In this document: positions 42,556-54,942 of the stretch, one piece after another
Numbering within the stretch: position 1 is the stretch's first letter
How the letters are laid out: the number at the start of each line of letters is the position of its first letter
Assembly: GCA_037903475.1 (NCBI GenBank)
Contig: JBAJFG010000479.1
Location: 1,040,501-1,104,500, forward strand
DNA: 64,000 bases
Direction of reading: 5' to 3'
Source: Ancylostoma caninum
Taxonomy: Eukaryota > Nematoda > Chromadorea > Rhabditida > Ancylostomatidae
Notes under the pieces: generated by a model
What the model was told of the DNA's origin: nothing
Databases searched by the model: none
The model's input: only the letters and a program-made list of their open reading frames with translations
Made by a program: the position numbers and the translations under genes

Positions 42556-43738
42556 CTAACATGCCTCTTGAAAGGGCTGGAATATTTTTTCAGATATTTT
42601 TTCCCTAAATCTTGTATATTGAGCAATCTTCGAGCAAGGATAACAATAAACAGAACAACGGTAACAACTAATAAAAATAACAAAGTAGTAAATATAGCTC
42701 CTACAAAATCTGTACCTAGTAGCATAACCTTTTGCAAGTATTACAGCCTGACATCTGCGAAGCATGGACTCAATAAGCCTATCGATTGTGGTTTGTGGAA
42801 TGTTGCTCCACTCTTCCTTGATCTGAGTGAATTTTTCGTCCACATTTCGAGCCAGTTTCCCTGCCAGACGTTTCTTCAGCTCATTCCACAACGGCTGTAT
42901 AATATTCAGGTCCGGTGACTGAATTGGCCAATCGAGACGAGTAATTCGACGTCGCCTGAACCATTGCTGCACATCAGATGAGCGGTGCTTCGGGTCGTTA
43001 TCTTCTTGGAAGATGAAGCCTTGTCCCAGTGCTCGGCGAGCATGTGGTAGCATAACCTTTTTCAAGATGTCTAAGTACGCTTTGCGGTCCAGGATTCCTC
43101 TAATGTGGTGAGTTGGACCCATTCCATGGGTAGAGAAGCACCCCCAGACAAGGCACGATCCACCTCCATGTTTCATCGTCGGAATTTGATATCTACGATG
43201 GAATCTTTTGGCTACAGGACGACGAATCCATGTTATTCCATCAGTGCCGAACAGTAAAAACTTGCTTTCGTCCGACCAAAGAACACTGCTCCACTCTTCT
43301 CGTCCCCAGTGAAGGTGAGCCTTTGCCCAAGCGATGCGAGCTTTGCGATTTCTCGCAGATATGAACGGTTTTTAACAGGGTGTCTTCCATGTAACCAGCA
43401 GCCTGCAAACGTCGCCGAATAGTGCGACGGGAAGGAATCGACACGTCTGGAGTTGATATCTCGCGAGCAATGTCGGATGAGGTGAGGCATGGGTTGTTTC
43501 TCGACATACGAATTATGTTACGGTCCATCAAGGAGTCTGTGATTCGAGGTCTTCCGGGGCTCTTCTTGTGGAGAAAGCCTCCCTGTAGCGTCCAGCGTTT
43601 TAGGAACTTGGATATTTTCGGCCTGGAAACTTTGAACTGCTCCGCCACCTCGCGATGTGTTCTTCCTTGATGCTGGCCTTCGAGGATTGCCTTCTGTTCC
43701 ATCTCGCTCAGATTTCTGGAACCCTTTGGTCTAGCCAT
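42556..43738 (-). pseudogene. Tc1-family transposase pseudogene, catalytic Glu replaced
   Basis: Tc1 transposases cut and paste DNA at TA using a DD34E triad. The start MARPKGSRNLSEMEQKAIL, the paired-type helix-turn-helix and the GRPR linker are intact from 43738. A +1 frameshift in a T run near 43369-43375 breaks the frame. The continuation in the other frame reads LWSDESKFLLFG (first Asp), then QEDNDPKHRSSDVQQW (second Asp), DWPIQSPDLN and ending QAVILAKGYATRY. Where Tc1 enzymes have Glu (NPIE), this copy reads NIIQ (codon CAG). Frameshift and substitution both argue against activity. I could not find matching terminal inverted repeats, so the element's ends are not defined. Confidence 0.9.
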
Positions 43739-44035
43739 ACTCTGAAATTCTTTCCAAACATTATTGCATAAACATGTAAGAGATTACACGACAATCACGA
43801 AAGTCAGGGACAAAAACTTAAAAAACCACTTTTACAATTTTCGAAGATTTTCAAACTTTTCTCCAGAAATATACTCAAAGAAGACCCTATCGACTGATAC
43901 TATACCTATAAGTTGGAGTCCTATCCCTCAATACACATTAAAAAATTGAGCTCAATTGGGCGAGCCTTTAAGAAGTTACACGCAAAAAACGAAAAGGTGA
44001 TATCTTTTTTGGACAGTAGTGTATATGTATATAGT

Positions 44036-44333
44036 AATGGTCATCCTGATTCAGTGATGTTCCTTTGCGGCCATATCACTTTATCATCACGCACCAGGAG
44101 CGCGAGCTGATGCAAAAACTGGAGCGTAGCGGTGTAAGCCTAGGATGGTTTCATTCATCAGTGTACTGAACTGTTACCGGCCTTCAAATGTTTCATTCAG
44201 AGCATGGATAAAGCTGTTATCCTTCACCACTACACAACCGCTTTTGCATTAGCTCGCGCTAGGGATGCATGAAGACATAGTGATATGGCCGGAAAGAAAA
44301 CCAGCATTGAATCAGGATGACCGCGAGTATATA
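44036..44333. mobile_element. MITE with GGTCATCCTGATTCA inverted repeats
   Basis: Left ATGGTCATCCTGATTCAGTG and right (complement) GCGGTCATCCTGATTCAATG pair over about 100 bp, including GGCCATATCACT, AGCGCGAGCT and ATGCAAAA. 298 bp, no coding content. A short similar bit (CATCACTTTATCATCACG) appears again at 63720. Confidence 0.75.
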
Positions 44334-44769
44334 TAGGTGAGGTAGAACGCCTACGTCAGTACTTCGTCCATGGACGGATACTGACGTGAAGAGATTGGAG
44401 TGTAATCTGCTCGGCCCAGAGGGCAATAACAGGAAGGCAGTGGTGATTCCTGCTGTTGTCGTTGTTGCTATGTATGTGCATTGGATTCCTTGCTCTATTA
44501 TCCTCGAGCATCTCTCCCGGACAAGATATCCTTGAAAGTTAAGAAGTCGATTTACAAGATTTTGATTTATTTCTGGTCGTTAAGAATTATTGTCAGGGTG
44601 AGTCATAAGTTGTGCGTGTTGGTTGCCCGAATAAAGCATTGGATATACTGGATATTCAAGTGTTTGATTTTGATTAAGTCGGAAATCGGAACTCTCAGGA
44701 AAGTACGTAAGAAGAATGTCAATATTGTGAAGCCAATTTGCTTCTAGAATACTACATATTTTTTTCTGT

Positions 44770-45035
44770 GAAAGTGGGCGGGAGGGGGGGCGTGGGAAGA
44801 AAAGTGGGGTCTCCGCCGTTTTGGGGACCCAGACGGAAAATAAAATTAATAATAATATTAATTATAATAATAAACAATAAATAAAAAATATATTAAAAAT
44901 AATAATAAAAATAAACAATTAAAAATAAACTAACACAAGATTTTTATTTGTATTGTAAAGTAATTTCGAAAATTTGGCGACCCATTCTCGGGGGGGGCGC
45001 GCCCCTCCCCCCCGCCCCCCCTGCGTCCGCCACTG
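44770..45035. mobile_element. hAT-type MITE, CAGTGGCGGACG family, copy 3 with lost end
   Basis: Inverted relative to copies 1 and 2, with the same AT-rich core and right end CTGCGTCCGCCACTG. The other end lacks the terminal 15 bp (CAGTGGCGGACGCAG) and starts at GAAAGTGGGCGGGAGG. It is flanked by a 22-23-bp direct repeat beginning GAATACTACATAT (44748-44769 and 45035-45057), longer than the usual 8 bp. Confidence 0.8.
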
Positions 45036-45057
45036 AATACTACATATTTTTTTCTGT

Positions 45058-48000
45058 TGTGGTTCTGGTTAGTCCTGCAGGCTTGCTTGAACATATGGTC
45101 AACATACTAGGCTCGTTATTGAGAACAAGTGCAGAAGGTGCTTGCTGTTTTACGATATTTTTTCTTCGCCTACGACAAGATGTTACTAACACGTTTTGTT
45201 TCTATATGGAGGCGTTTTTTAAATGCAATGTATCAAATAAATAAATAACTAAATAGATTCCACATGTGTGGTTCTGAATTATCACATTAATTATTACAAG
45301 CTTCATACGTATCTTTCAGTCTTTATTTTGGTCTTTTTGGAATTCTGCAAAACTAATAACTGAGTTGATTATGCAGAAGCAACTTTGTCAATAAAATGTT
45401 GCCAATGAAACAAGCGATTTTTATCTGCGGTTTTCTTCAAACGCGGGTCTCGGTTCGACGCAGATGAAATACAGCGTTCCCTACAACCGTCGGACTTGAT
45501 TTTTTTGGTTATTCGTTGATTTTGTGCCCTAGCAGTTGCGCTAGCAAAAAGTTCGGTGTTTCTGTTATATTGAATAAACTAGTGTTTTTCTCTTAATTTA
45601 ATGCCATTTCGCACATGATGATACGTGGGAATCCAAGGAGATCCATCCAGAAGGAGACCTATCAGTGCCTGTGTTTAGATCTACTTTTTTTGAACCTTGG
45701 GCCTAAATATGTCGCCATTCAGATTGCTGCTGGCTGTTTCATCAGCAGCACAGGAAATTTCAGCGTCAAAATCGAGCCAGCCGCGATGAATTATGGGACG
45801 GAAGAGCCATTCGGGGCAGGCTTAATTGTTAGCATCACGTTTCGTACATCGCATCACCACAGCGAAACCAGGCATTTCAGTGGACATAGGTTCCCTCTAA
45901 AACTGCTCTTCTGTTGACACCTGATGATTCCCTGTCGCAATATCTTTACTTTTATTTATTTTTTTTTCACTTGCTTGTGTATGTACACCGAAAGCTGTTA
46001 TGCACTAAAATGAAACAGAACTGACACCAAGTAAAAAAGAAATGATGTCAAATACGGTAGGAGTTGCAAAAGTGGTGAAAGGAACATTGCAACCATTATT
46101 TGAGTCTTTTTTTGCTGGTGTTCGTAACAGTCCTGCTACGAAATCTTGTTGAGGCGTTTTTTCAGAAACACGGCAAGTAAATGACCTGGATCCTAGCGGC
46201 GGCACTTCATTCCTGTCAATTTTTGAATTCATCTTTCTCTCTTTTCTTCTGGAGACTCAGAGGTATTTTCTCAAAGGGTTAGTGCAAAATTGAGGAGGGG
46301 TAGCCTTGCGGAACTATTTTTTTACATAGTTGGACCTTTAATGAACAGGAGAGCTTACTTTTTGCTTCTTGTCTCCAGTCCTTCCGCGTTAGTGAGGACG
46401 ATTTTAGCTGCGTTCGTTAAGTTGTCGTTTTTGGGCTCTCTGCGGGCTAATTTATGGACCTGTTTGTTGTTTCTTTTATGAATGCATGCAGTTCATGCAG
46501 GTTATTGCTGTTAACGGGTGAAATTCCCGGAAGTTTCCCAAGCTTTCCTAGACATCACTTGCACAGTGTAACTATGGACGCGTATTGATGTCCCCGCACT
46601 TTCGAGAAGTTGGTTATTCGAACTCGGTTTGTTCCACGAGTGGCAGCGGTGGCCTCTGGCGGTCGTCGCCGCCATCCCCCGGAGCCGCCCACCCTCCGCC
46701 ATTCTCCTGCTATTTCCCGGCTGCGGTCTGCCCCCGAAAACAGCTATTCTTTTTGCCTGATTGAAATAGTGTTCCAGGTGTGGGCATAAACACGTTTGAG
46801 GCGGCCATTCATAAGGAATAGCTAATGCACGACAACGTATACAACGACGACGGCGCGGACCGGCCAACAGCGACCTCCAGAAGAACAGCCGCCGCCATTG
46901 CCGCGTAAATGCCGGCCCCTTTTCGAGCACGATTTGTACGAGCAGCGGCACAATGTCCAGTCGACCGTCGTGCATTTCGGCGATGAGCACATCTGGCTGC
47001 TCAGTCGGAATCGCGCCCGTCGTACTCCCACGCTAATGCGGCGCACTTTGTAGAACTCATTTTAGCTGATGTTGTTGACATAGTGTGTGCGCGTCAAGCC
47101 ATCTGATTCATTTCGTCGTCGTTTTGTGGGAGCAAAACTGATGAGTTCTTCTGGCGCGCACTCTGCGCTCTCCAAATGCTGTCAAGAATATTAATGCGCT
47201 TTCTAATCTTCTCTTGATGCCCTTGTGTGGCAAAACACTCCACGCTTAGAGTTTTTCTCTCAGCGACATTCTACTAGCAAGCATCACAACGATAGTAGCA
47301 GTTGATTGTCGAAATCCAAGATCTTATCTATAATCAAAGGAAATTTTGAATAAATTGGAGAATTGTGAAGATATCCAGGCGAGCTGACGGTGAGATGCCA
47401 CGCATTCGTTTGCTAGGAGAAGGGTTCTTCTCCAGAGCATCATTGCAAAATTCCGCTCATTTTCTATAGGTAATTTTAGAATCTTCTCCATCCCACTTCT
47501 CACGAGGTTGTTGCATGTTATTTTTGGACCACGTTAAGCACCCCACTTTGATTTTTGTGTTTGGAATTCGTGAATTGTTTTTGGCTTCATGCTGTGCTAG
47601 TAAAAAAACAGCCTGTTCGGTTACGAGTTCTTGCAATTTTTTTGATTCTTACTCAAATAAATAAATGTCCAATTTTTTATCCACATACGGTCGTTGCATC
47701 ATTTTTTCAAACCATCCCTGACCAGGGAAGGTGGACCGACGACTCGTAACGAAATGTGCACTGTAAAATGCAGTTTTCGATGCTGATTTTGAATCTGTTT
47801 TCCTTATTTGCTGCGGAGTTCTCTCTGGAGTTACGTAACACGACTTCAGTTTGCGGAGGGCAGCGAAAATTTACCTTTTTGGAAATATTCTGCCAAAAGA
47901 TCGCAGGAGCAATCTAGCAAAAACTAATTAATTTTAGATAGATCAGATGTATGAAATAGCTTTCGCTCATATTTTTAGCAGAATATAACTTGAAAGCCAC

Positions 48001-48756
48001 ATTTGGCCGGTATAGGCAAGCCGAAATCACGTCACATAACTCTTCATGGAGAACTCTACAGCAGACAAGGAAAGCGGATTTGAGATTAGCATCGAAAACT
48101 TCACTAGATAGTATACATTTCATTACGAGTTGTCCGACCCCCTCCCCCCCGCCCCCCTCTCCCCCCCCCCCCCCCTCCGTACCTTTCCTGACGATATTAG
48201 AACATTTCACACGTAGTGCAAGGGTCCGCGTCATTCTTTCCCGAATTTGGGTTAGGAGCGTTTTTTTTCTTCTAATTACGCAAATCTTCTTTTGGTTTCA
48301 CTGCTCTTTTGGTTTTTGGTTTTTACTGAAGCTCTGAGAGAATACCTTATCTTCAATATTGACAAATTCACCCAGTGGTCTGGACGTTGATACGATGTCA
48401 TTAGAGATATCCTTTTTTACATTTGTGCCCTGCACGTACAGTACAATCCCACCTTTTCCAGTGATGAGCAGTCAACCATTATGCCATAACTGCCAAACTA
48501 CGTACGTATGCACTTACGAGGCCGAAGCAACGAATTCATGCATAAAAATTAAAGACTATAGCGTACAAACAGTGTTGAAAGCCAACGGCGGTGCACTTTT
48601 ATTGGTTGCTATCTCCAGTACTCATCAAAATGGGCGCATTTATTTTTGTGCCCTTCATTTTGATTGTTCCACTAGTGTAATTTTATTATCTTCCAGCTTA
48701 GAGTGAACTTGAACACTTAGCCAGAAATCGCTGCCACCGAGAAAAGTTTTCAGCTT
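45058..48756. other. No supported gene; GC-rich island at 46600-47050
   Basis: No convincing exons. A local GC-rich patch (46640-47040) is open on the minus strand in two overlapping frames, with no recognisable domain. A C-rich tract lies at 48139-48178 (mostly C/T). AT repeats ATAAATAAATAA end a segment at 45236-45250. Confidence 0.3.
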
Positions 48757-49176
48757 AAAGGCAGGGGCTCACCTCGTTCCGTTGCTGGAGTTAAAGACAT
48801 ATCCTAGGCCTTCTGGTCATGTTGATCCCAGTAATGTACATCAACAGACAAAAAAGTGACAAAAGCCTCATTTTCGAGGCTGTCGAAATGGCTACATTTT
48901 TGGAGCCCGGAGGCGGATCGCTCCAAAAATCCGATTGCTGTGCTGGCTGCCTGCCACGGCTGCAGCGTTGGCCAACGAGTCCTGACGTGTTCAGTCGATA
49001 AGATCAACAGCTTTACACGTCAACTCGGGTTAGCAATCTGTTACAGACTCCGTCCAGGAAGACGGGTTTAAAGACCGTTTTGGGACAATTCATGTATACC
49101 GCTGGAATCAGCATGTCGAGGAGATGCAGAATCAGCCATTAGCTCAACCACGAATATGAGGTGGACCTCTGCCTTT
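48757..49176. mobile_element. MITE with AAAGGCAG ends, copy 2
   Basis: Left AAAGGCAGGGGCTCACCTCG and right ATGAGGTGGACCTCTGCCTTT are inverted repeats within a TTAA-like context. The body (GCGTTGGCCAACGAGTCCTG, CTGTTACAGACTCCGTCC) matches 21227-21648. 420 bp against 422 bp, so both are close to full length. Confidence 0.8.
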
Positions 49177-52100
49177 AAACGAATTTCCTCAATCAGTTTT
49201 TTTTGACAAGGAAAAGCCTCTACTCTACCTTTTCCCAATTACTATACCGCGGAGATAGGTTTTTCAGTTGTATAAATTTTCTCAATAGGATTTCTGACAC
49301 GGAAAAAACTTCTAATCTACCCGAAAAATTTTATTTTATCTATTGTTCATATATTAGCCTACGTAGTTCTGGCTTGTAAGGCCACATCTACATCGTACAT
49401 AGCTTTGTTAATTTTTTTCCTGCTGAAGGAGCCTATCCTTACGACATCTCTAATCTAAATGTCCAGTGTTTCTTCACGTTCACTAGATTTGCTAGTATAA
49501 ATAGACTTCGATGAATATGTTTTGCAGGCTAGAATTCTTTATATTTGTTGGAGTAGGGAAACGGGTTCATCTTTGTTAAAAAGTTGAAAATACAAGCTTC
49601 GTGATAGACTGAAGTTTCTGTTACATTCGGATTAAATTTCATGACGAGCGTCTGATTTTCCCTTGAGCATGGATCAGTTCCAAAACTAGGGTTTGGGCAA
49701 AATATTTTTCCTGAAATAAGCGCCTATCTTTAGAAGTTTCCCTTCTTCAAGGAAAATGACGACAAATAAGGAGTTTTGATCCACAGAACAGAAACCATAG
49801 ATTGCTCTTCTACGTACATGCATATGTGTATCTCCATGAAAACAGTGTTAAATATGGAGTGAACTCATAAAGGATTCTCCTGAAATCGTGTGATGCTCCG
49901 AACATTCCGTATGTACGGGAAAGTTAGCAAGGGAGTTAGTATTTTGGCTGTTTTTCAAATGATAATCAGACGTAGTCAACCGTAACCTTCTTGTTTCACG
50001 TTATACCCATCACGGTTCATTCCTTCCTCTTCTTAATCTTGTTTTTTTTTTCATTTCTGTTCAAAACATCCTGTCCTCTCTCTCTTCATGCTATAATTAC
50101 CACATCAGACAATTCATCTAAGAAGAACCGCGAAGAAGTTAGAAATTTATTCATTATATTTGTCTTTGCTAATCGACTGCAGAGTTAATTTTCCTCGTTT
50201 TCTAACGATATGCGCCCAAGTAAAGATTAATAGGTATAGTATTTTTTTTAATTTTTACGGTTTCGCTTTCGGTTTTATCATTCCAATTTGTTGTAGACAA
50301 TTGTGCATAATTTCCGCAATAAGTTCTTTGCCCTTGTGAAAGAGTTTTAGGCATGAGAAATATATGCGCACGTAGGTCAGCCGTATGTGATTAGCGCTGG
50401 TTCGTCTGGAAGCAATGCGCAAACATGGGTGAGAATTACATCTATCTCCCCAGGGACGCGCTTATTTGCGTCGTCCACCAGCCGATCCTTTCTGGTGTAT
50501 TATTTTCTGGACAAACTCGATTCCACGCTGATTTTTCTTGACTTGAACTTTGTTCTTTGCCTCAGCAGCTTCTTTTGAGCTGCGCTACATTCGCTTGTCA
50601 AGACGATGACAAGCTTGTCAATCGCTAATCCTGCGCATTCGTTCGAGTAGTATCTTACTTTATACTAACGACGTTACCAGGATTTATACTGAAGGACTTG
50701 CATTTTATGTGTTTGTCTGTGAGAGAAGCAGCCATTATTCGAGAAAATGTAACTACATGATGATGTTCAACGTGTTCGGTAATGTACGAAAAGTGTATAA
50801 ATTTTCATTTCTGTAGTAATTGGTAGGTGTTTTGGTCCACATTTAGTCATCTTCAATCGCTAGGAGGACCCACATTTGCTTACACCCCAATAAAAATGAG
50901 TGAGATAGATCTGTGGTCGTCAAGCTATGTACCTAAAAGGCATAATGAGGGTAGGTATGTTTAAAAAAAGGAACCAGATGAACAGAAAACAGTGCGGATA
51001 GGGATATGTGAGTGTGTAAGATGCCAGAAACGAACCCACAACTGTGTGAGGATGCGGACTCACGAGTCACTAGTAGCAGTTCTATCCTCAACGAAGAAGA
51101 CCACATCCCAGTGACCACAAACTCATTGGAAGATGAGTGTTGAGGGGCGCAAATAAGCAACTAACGCCAGACCAGAGTTCGACCGCCATTGTCGAGCCTC
51201 CACCCTTGTTTTCTTTCCTCGCCACTTCGCAAAAGAATTTCGACAACGGCAGTCATTACTCTCTGCAACTAGTAATGCCTGTTCCTTATGAATTCGCTCG
51301 AAATCCTGAAGCTAAGTAAAATTTCGTCGTTTTGAGGAGGTTTTCTCTGTATGTACTATAATTTATCATGAAATCTTGGCCCTCGCAATTCTTCCGTTTT
51401 CGTTTCTCCCGTTTCTTCTGTGAAGAGGCTTTTGTTGGCACGTGGCCACAAAATATTTTCGAAAAAGAAAACCAACCTGTGACTTCGTTCTATTTTCTTT
51501 CGAAGTTAAACTCAAGAACGAGGTTTCCCGTTATTCTTCTTTTTAATGAGTTAGAATAAAGAATTCAAGCATGTCCATGGTGGCGGGTTGTTGCTATTAT
51601 TTGCTTGAAAATTTTCCTCTTCTATATGTACATTGATTCACGAGTTCCATCCCTATTTGTTCACAGTCAGTAGAATGTTAATTTTTTTTGCGGGAATTTG
51701 CGAAATTTTTGTATAATTCCTTCCAAGAAGAAAATTTTCCAGAACAAATATAAGTACATGATTTAGTCGTATTGGTCACGCCTTATTTTTGCGGCTGCCA
51801 CCAAATATTTCAAAAAATTGATTAGTTGCTCTGACCCTGCCCATTAATTAGGGTCAAACACGGAAAACTTATTTTTTTCCATCTGTAACGTCCGTCTATC
51901 ACTTTGGAGATTCCTTATCAGATCCAATGGGTTCACTAGAGGACGGCGAACTATTTGATGTGAGAACTACTCAGTGAGTTTGCAATTATCCAGTTCGAAA
52001 AAATTGCGAAAATAACGAAATAGATTTTCTTCGTTACTTGTCAAATATTCAACTTAGAGACGAACTGCAAAGCATTCACATCAATTTCGCAGTATGTCGG

Positions 52101-54917
52101 GGAAGGGTACAGTAAGCTGCATAGGTTATATCTAAGCTCACCCCTAAGTCCATTTCAGAAGAGCGCTGCAAAGCTTGCAACACGTCCAATGTCTTTTAAA
52201 TTTGTGCAAATAGACCAGCGAATGATTTCTTTGCTCGAACTCCGCGTGTGATGATTTTGCAGCGATCGGGAAAACTCTCTGCTTTGTAACAGATGTACAT
52301 GTTTTGCTCCTTGAAAATGGAGTGCTCGTTCATTCCATTTAGTGAGCTTAAAAATTGTAAAAATTACATGTTCTGAGATTCAGCTGCCTACCAACGTGTG
52401 ATGTTGGTCCAAAGCCAATCTTTCCTCGCTGGTCATAGTCGTAATAATAAACTCTATCATATTATGGTGTTGCCACGTTATCATAGTGTGACCGCATAGG
52501 AACAGCCCTATCGGAATTCTTACGGTGAAGGGGGACGTCGTTCTAGAGCGTTGAATGGCGCAGGGTGAACTTCATAGATGAACAATACCACACTGGTTGA
52601 CATAGCGTTGCTAAAACTTATTCAACTCTGAACCGAGCAGCAGATAGATAGGATTTGAGGATCTACCTAATCGCTATTAAAATGGGTCTTTTTGTCTGTG
52701 ATCAGTGAAATTCTTCTAGTTTTGTAAGAATAACAGTTTATTCTAGATGGAGAACGTATTTGTTTGTACGAACAGATAAAGTTTCATTGTCAAGGCTTGC
52801 TCTGCAAATTGAGGCAAGGTGCCGTGAAAACAATACATTTCTACATAAGGTAAATTACTAGCCGATACACATGCAGCTTATGCAAAGCTTAGCAGTATGT
52901 TCCAGTGAAACTGCAGGAAGTATTCTCTCTCTGGTCCTTGCATCTTTGCAATGTGCTATTCCGTAGGCATATCTCATTCAGCATTCTGCTGGCGGCAGTT
53001 GAAAAAAGCTCATTTTCTCGTGCTCACCATTTCATCTCCTCTTGAAGAATCCAAGGATGGCGGAGATGTGTGGTCGGACCCGCCATGTGCTTCTATTAAG
53101 ACATTTTTGAATCATCTTCATAGGTGAAATAAAATTCCACAACAACTCTCAGTAGTTGTTAGTACTACGTACCTAGCTGTTAACGATGCACCTATTGATA
53201 TTTCGAATTCGTTACAAGTTCAGGTGTGCAGAAGGGCTCTCAGCTCAGTTTTGTTCTTCTTTTTTTCCTGCTTTTTAAGCTTCATTAGCTCCCTCAATGA
53301 TAGCTTTCTGAGCAGGAGAGTCCTCATTTCCTTGTGAACATATCCGATCATTTCATTGAATGCAGGCATGCATATATGCAGAAATGTTACCTCTGTCCAC
53401 TGGATTTTATGTGAAGCAAGATGATTTTTTTTATAATTTCGCTAAGGTCTGATTTGTTGTTCAGTTTGAGTAAATTTTATTATGCATCTTTTTTGTTGGA
53501 GCAGATCAAGCAGAAGCCAAGTTTTAGCTTTATCGCAGAAACAGAATCCAGTCTTTGTATCAGCAAAATTACCAAACATTGACATCAGATGGTATTCTCC
53601 TATGCGATTTCATGCAAAAGTGAGACGTAGGATTTTTCAGAAATTCATTCGTAAACTTTTTATCTTTGATATGCGTCGCCTGCATTTTGAACAAGTAGTA
53701 TATGTCTTAGTTTTGTTATGCATGAAGTAATATTTCCTTTTATTTTTTTGGAAACCGTTGTTCCCCGTTTTTCCGGTCTTGCACATTTTTCCTTAGAGAT
53801 CCGGAGTGTGTTTAGTTCAATGATTTTCGAAGTAAGTTTGACTAGACTCTCGGAATTTTTGCATTTTTTTCCGGACTTAATTCTAGTGATAACACTGTGT
53901 GATACTTCAGTGACATTTCGAGATCTTGATGGTACACTATTCACAAATGTTTGGGCTTTTGAACAATCAACTTGGTATATTTTGTAAGTGGGAAAGATTT
54001 CGATGTAGTTTCCTCCGTAGAAGTGCCACACTAAGTACCCGACCTCCCGTAGCACTTTAAATCTAATGCGCAAAAATTTCCCTGAACACTCGTCTTCATT
54101 TTAGTTTCTCATATGATTTTTACGGCGGAGTAGATTTCGGAAAACCCTCTTGAAACCTCAGTGCACACATCTATACATGCGGAATATTGAGCAAGCACAA
54201 CATCTTAACCGAACAACTGACTAGAGCTAAGAAGTTTTATAAAGAGGAAGAGCTTAAGAAAACCCATCCTTGATCTTGCTCTTAATTTTTTACTGTTCAT
54301 CTTCTTGTTTTCATCGTTTCCTTGGCTGACATTCGACTTTTTTCTTCTTCTGCTGGTGACAACTTAGACACTCATTCACTCATCTTGATAAAAATATTAA
54401 TAAAAAAACTTCTAGAAAACAAAGTCAAGGAGTCAAGGAGTATTCTCTCTTCGGCGCCAGGGAAGTTGCGTTTTTTACTCCAACAGTTTTCATCAATGTT
54501 CAAAGCAAAACAAGAAAATTTCTTTCTTTGCAGAAGTTTGTTGTTAATGGCTTTCCTCAAATGAATCCTGCAGATATTCATGTTGAATAAGTAGTTCCAC
54601 GATAGGAACAAGTTCTAAAAATGAAAAAATGGTTTAAAAAGTTCTGAATTACTAATCTCCGAGGAATCCATATTGCCATATTCCCTGCAGAATATTCCTT
54701 ACAAAAAGAAATCTATTTTTTTTTCCAAGAAGTCTACATATTTTGACCTAGTAATCATATGACCCATTTTTGTGCCATCATTCGGGGAACGCTTGCCTGC
54801 CTAATTTATTCGGGTTGTATTTAATTTTTTGGTTGTTCGTTGCTCGCCAATTTGTGTGTTTTTGCCATTGCAATCTCGCTTATTTCCCCATTTCATTGAT
54901 TTTTCTGGATTTTACCT
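49177..54917. other. AT-rich intergenic region without supported genes
   Basis: I scanned both strands and found only short open frames without splice-site support or recognisable motifs. The stretch lies upstream of the receptor gene and may contain its promoter, but no core promoter element can be assigned by eye. Confidence 0.35.
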
Positions 54918-54929
54918 CTTTTTTTGCAG
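54918..54929 (+). promoter_or_regulatory. Likely spliced-leader acceptor of the receptor gene
   Basis: CTTTTTTTGCAG ends 13 nt before the ATG at 54943. This supports that ATG over the upstream in-frame one at 54829 and gives a proper signal peptide. Confidence 0.55.
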
Positions 54930-54942
54930 ATATTTTTGTTTA

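Noticed and set aside
46511..47046. 159-codon minus-strand frame in a GC-rich patch
   Set aside because: No recognisable domain, no splice sites fitting it, and a second long frame overlaps in another register. GC-rich DNA lacks stops by chance.
48359..48706. 115-codon plus-strand frame with several cysteines
   Set aside because: Tempting (CHNCQTTYVCTYEA), but no signal peptide, no flanking splice sites I trust and no family match. It could be an exon, yet support is too thin.
53482..54073. Frames of 82-137 codons on both strands
   Set aside because: AT-rich chance frames with Lys/Phe/Ile-dominated composition and no motif.
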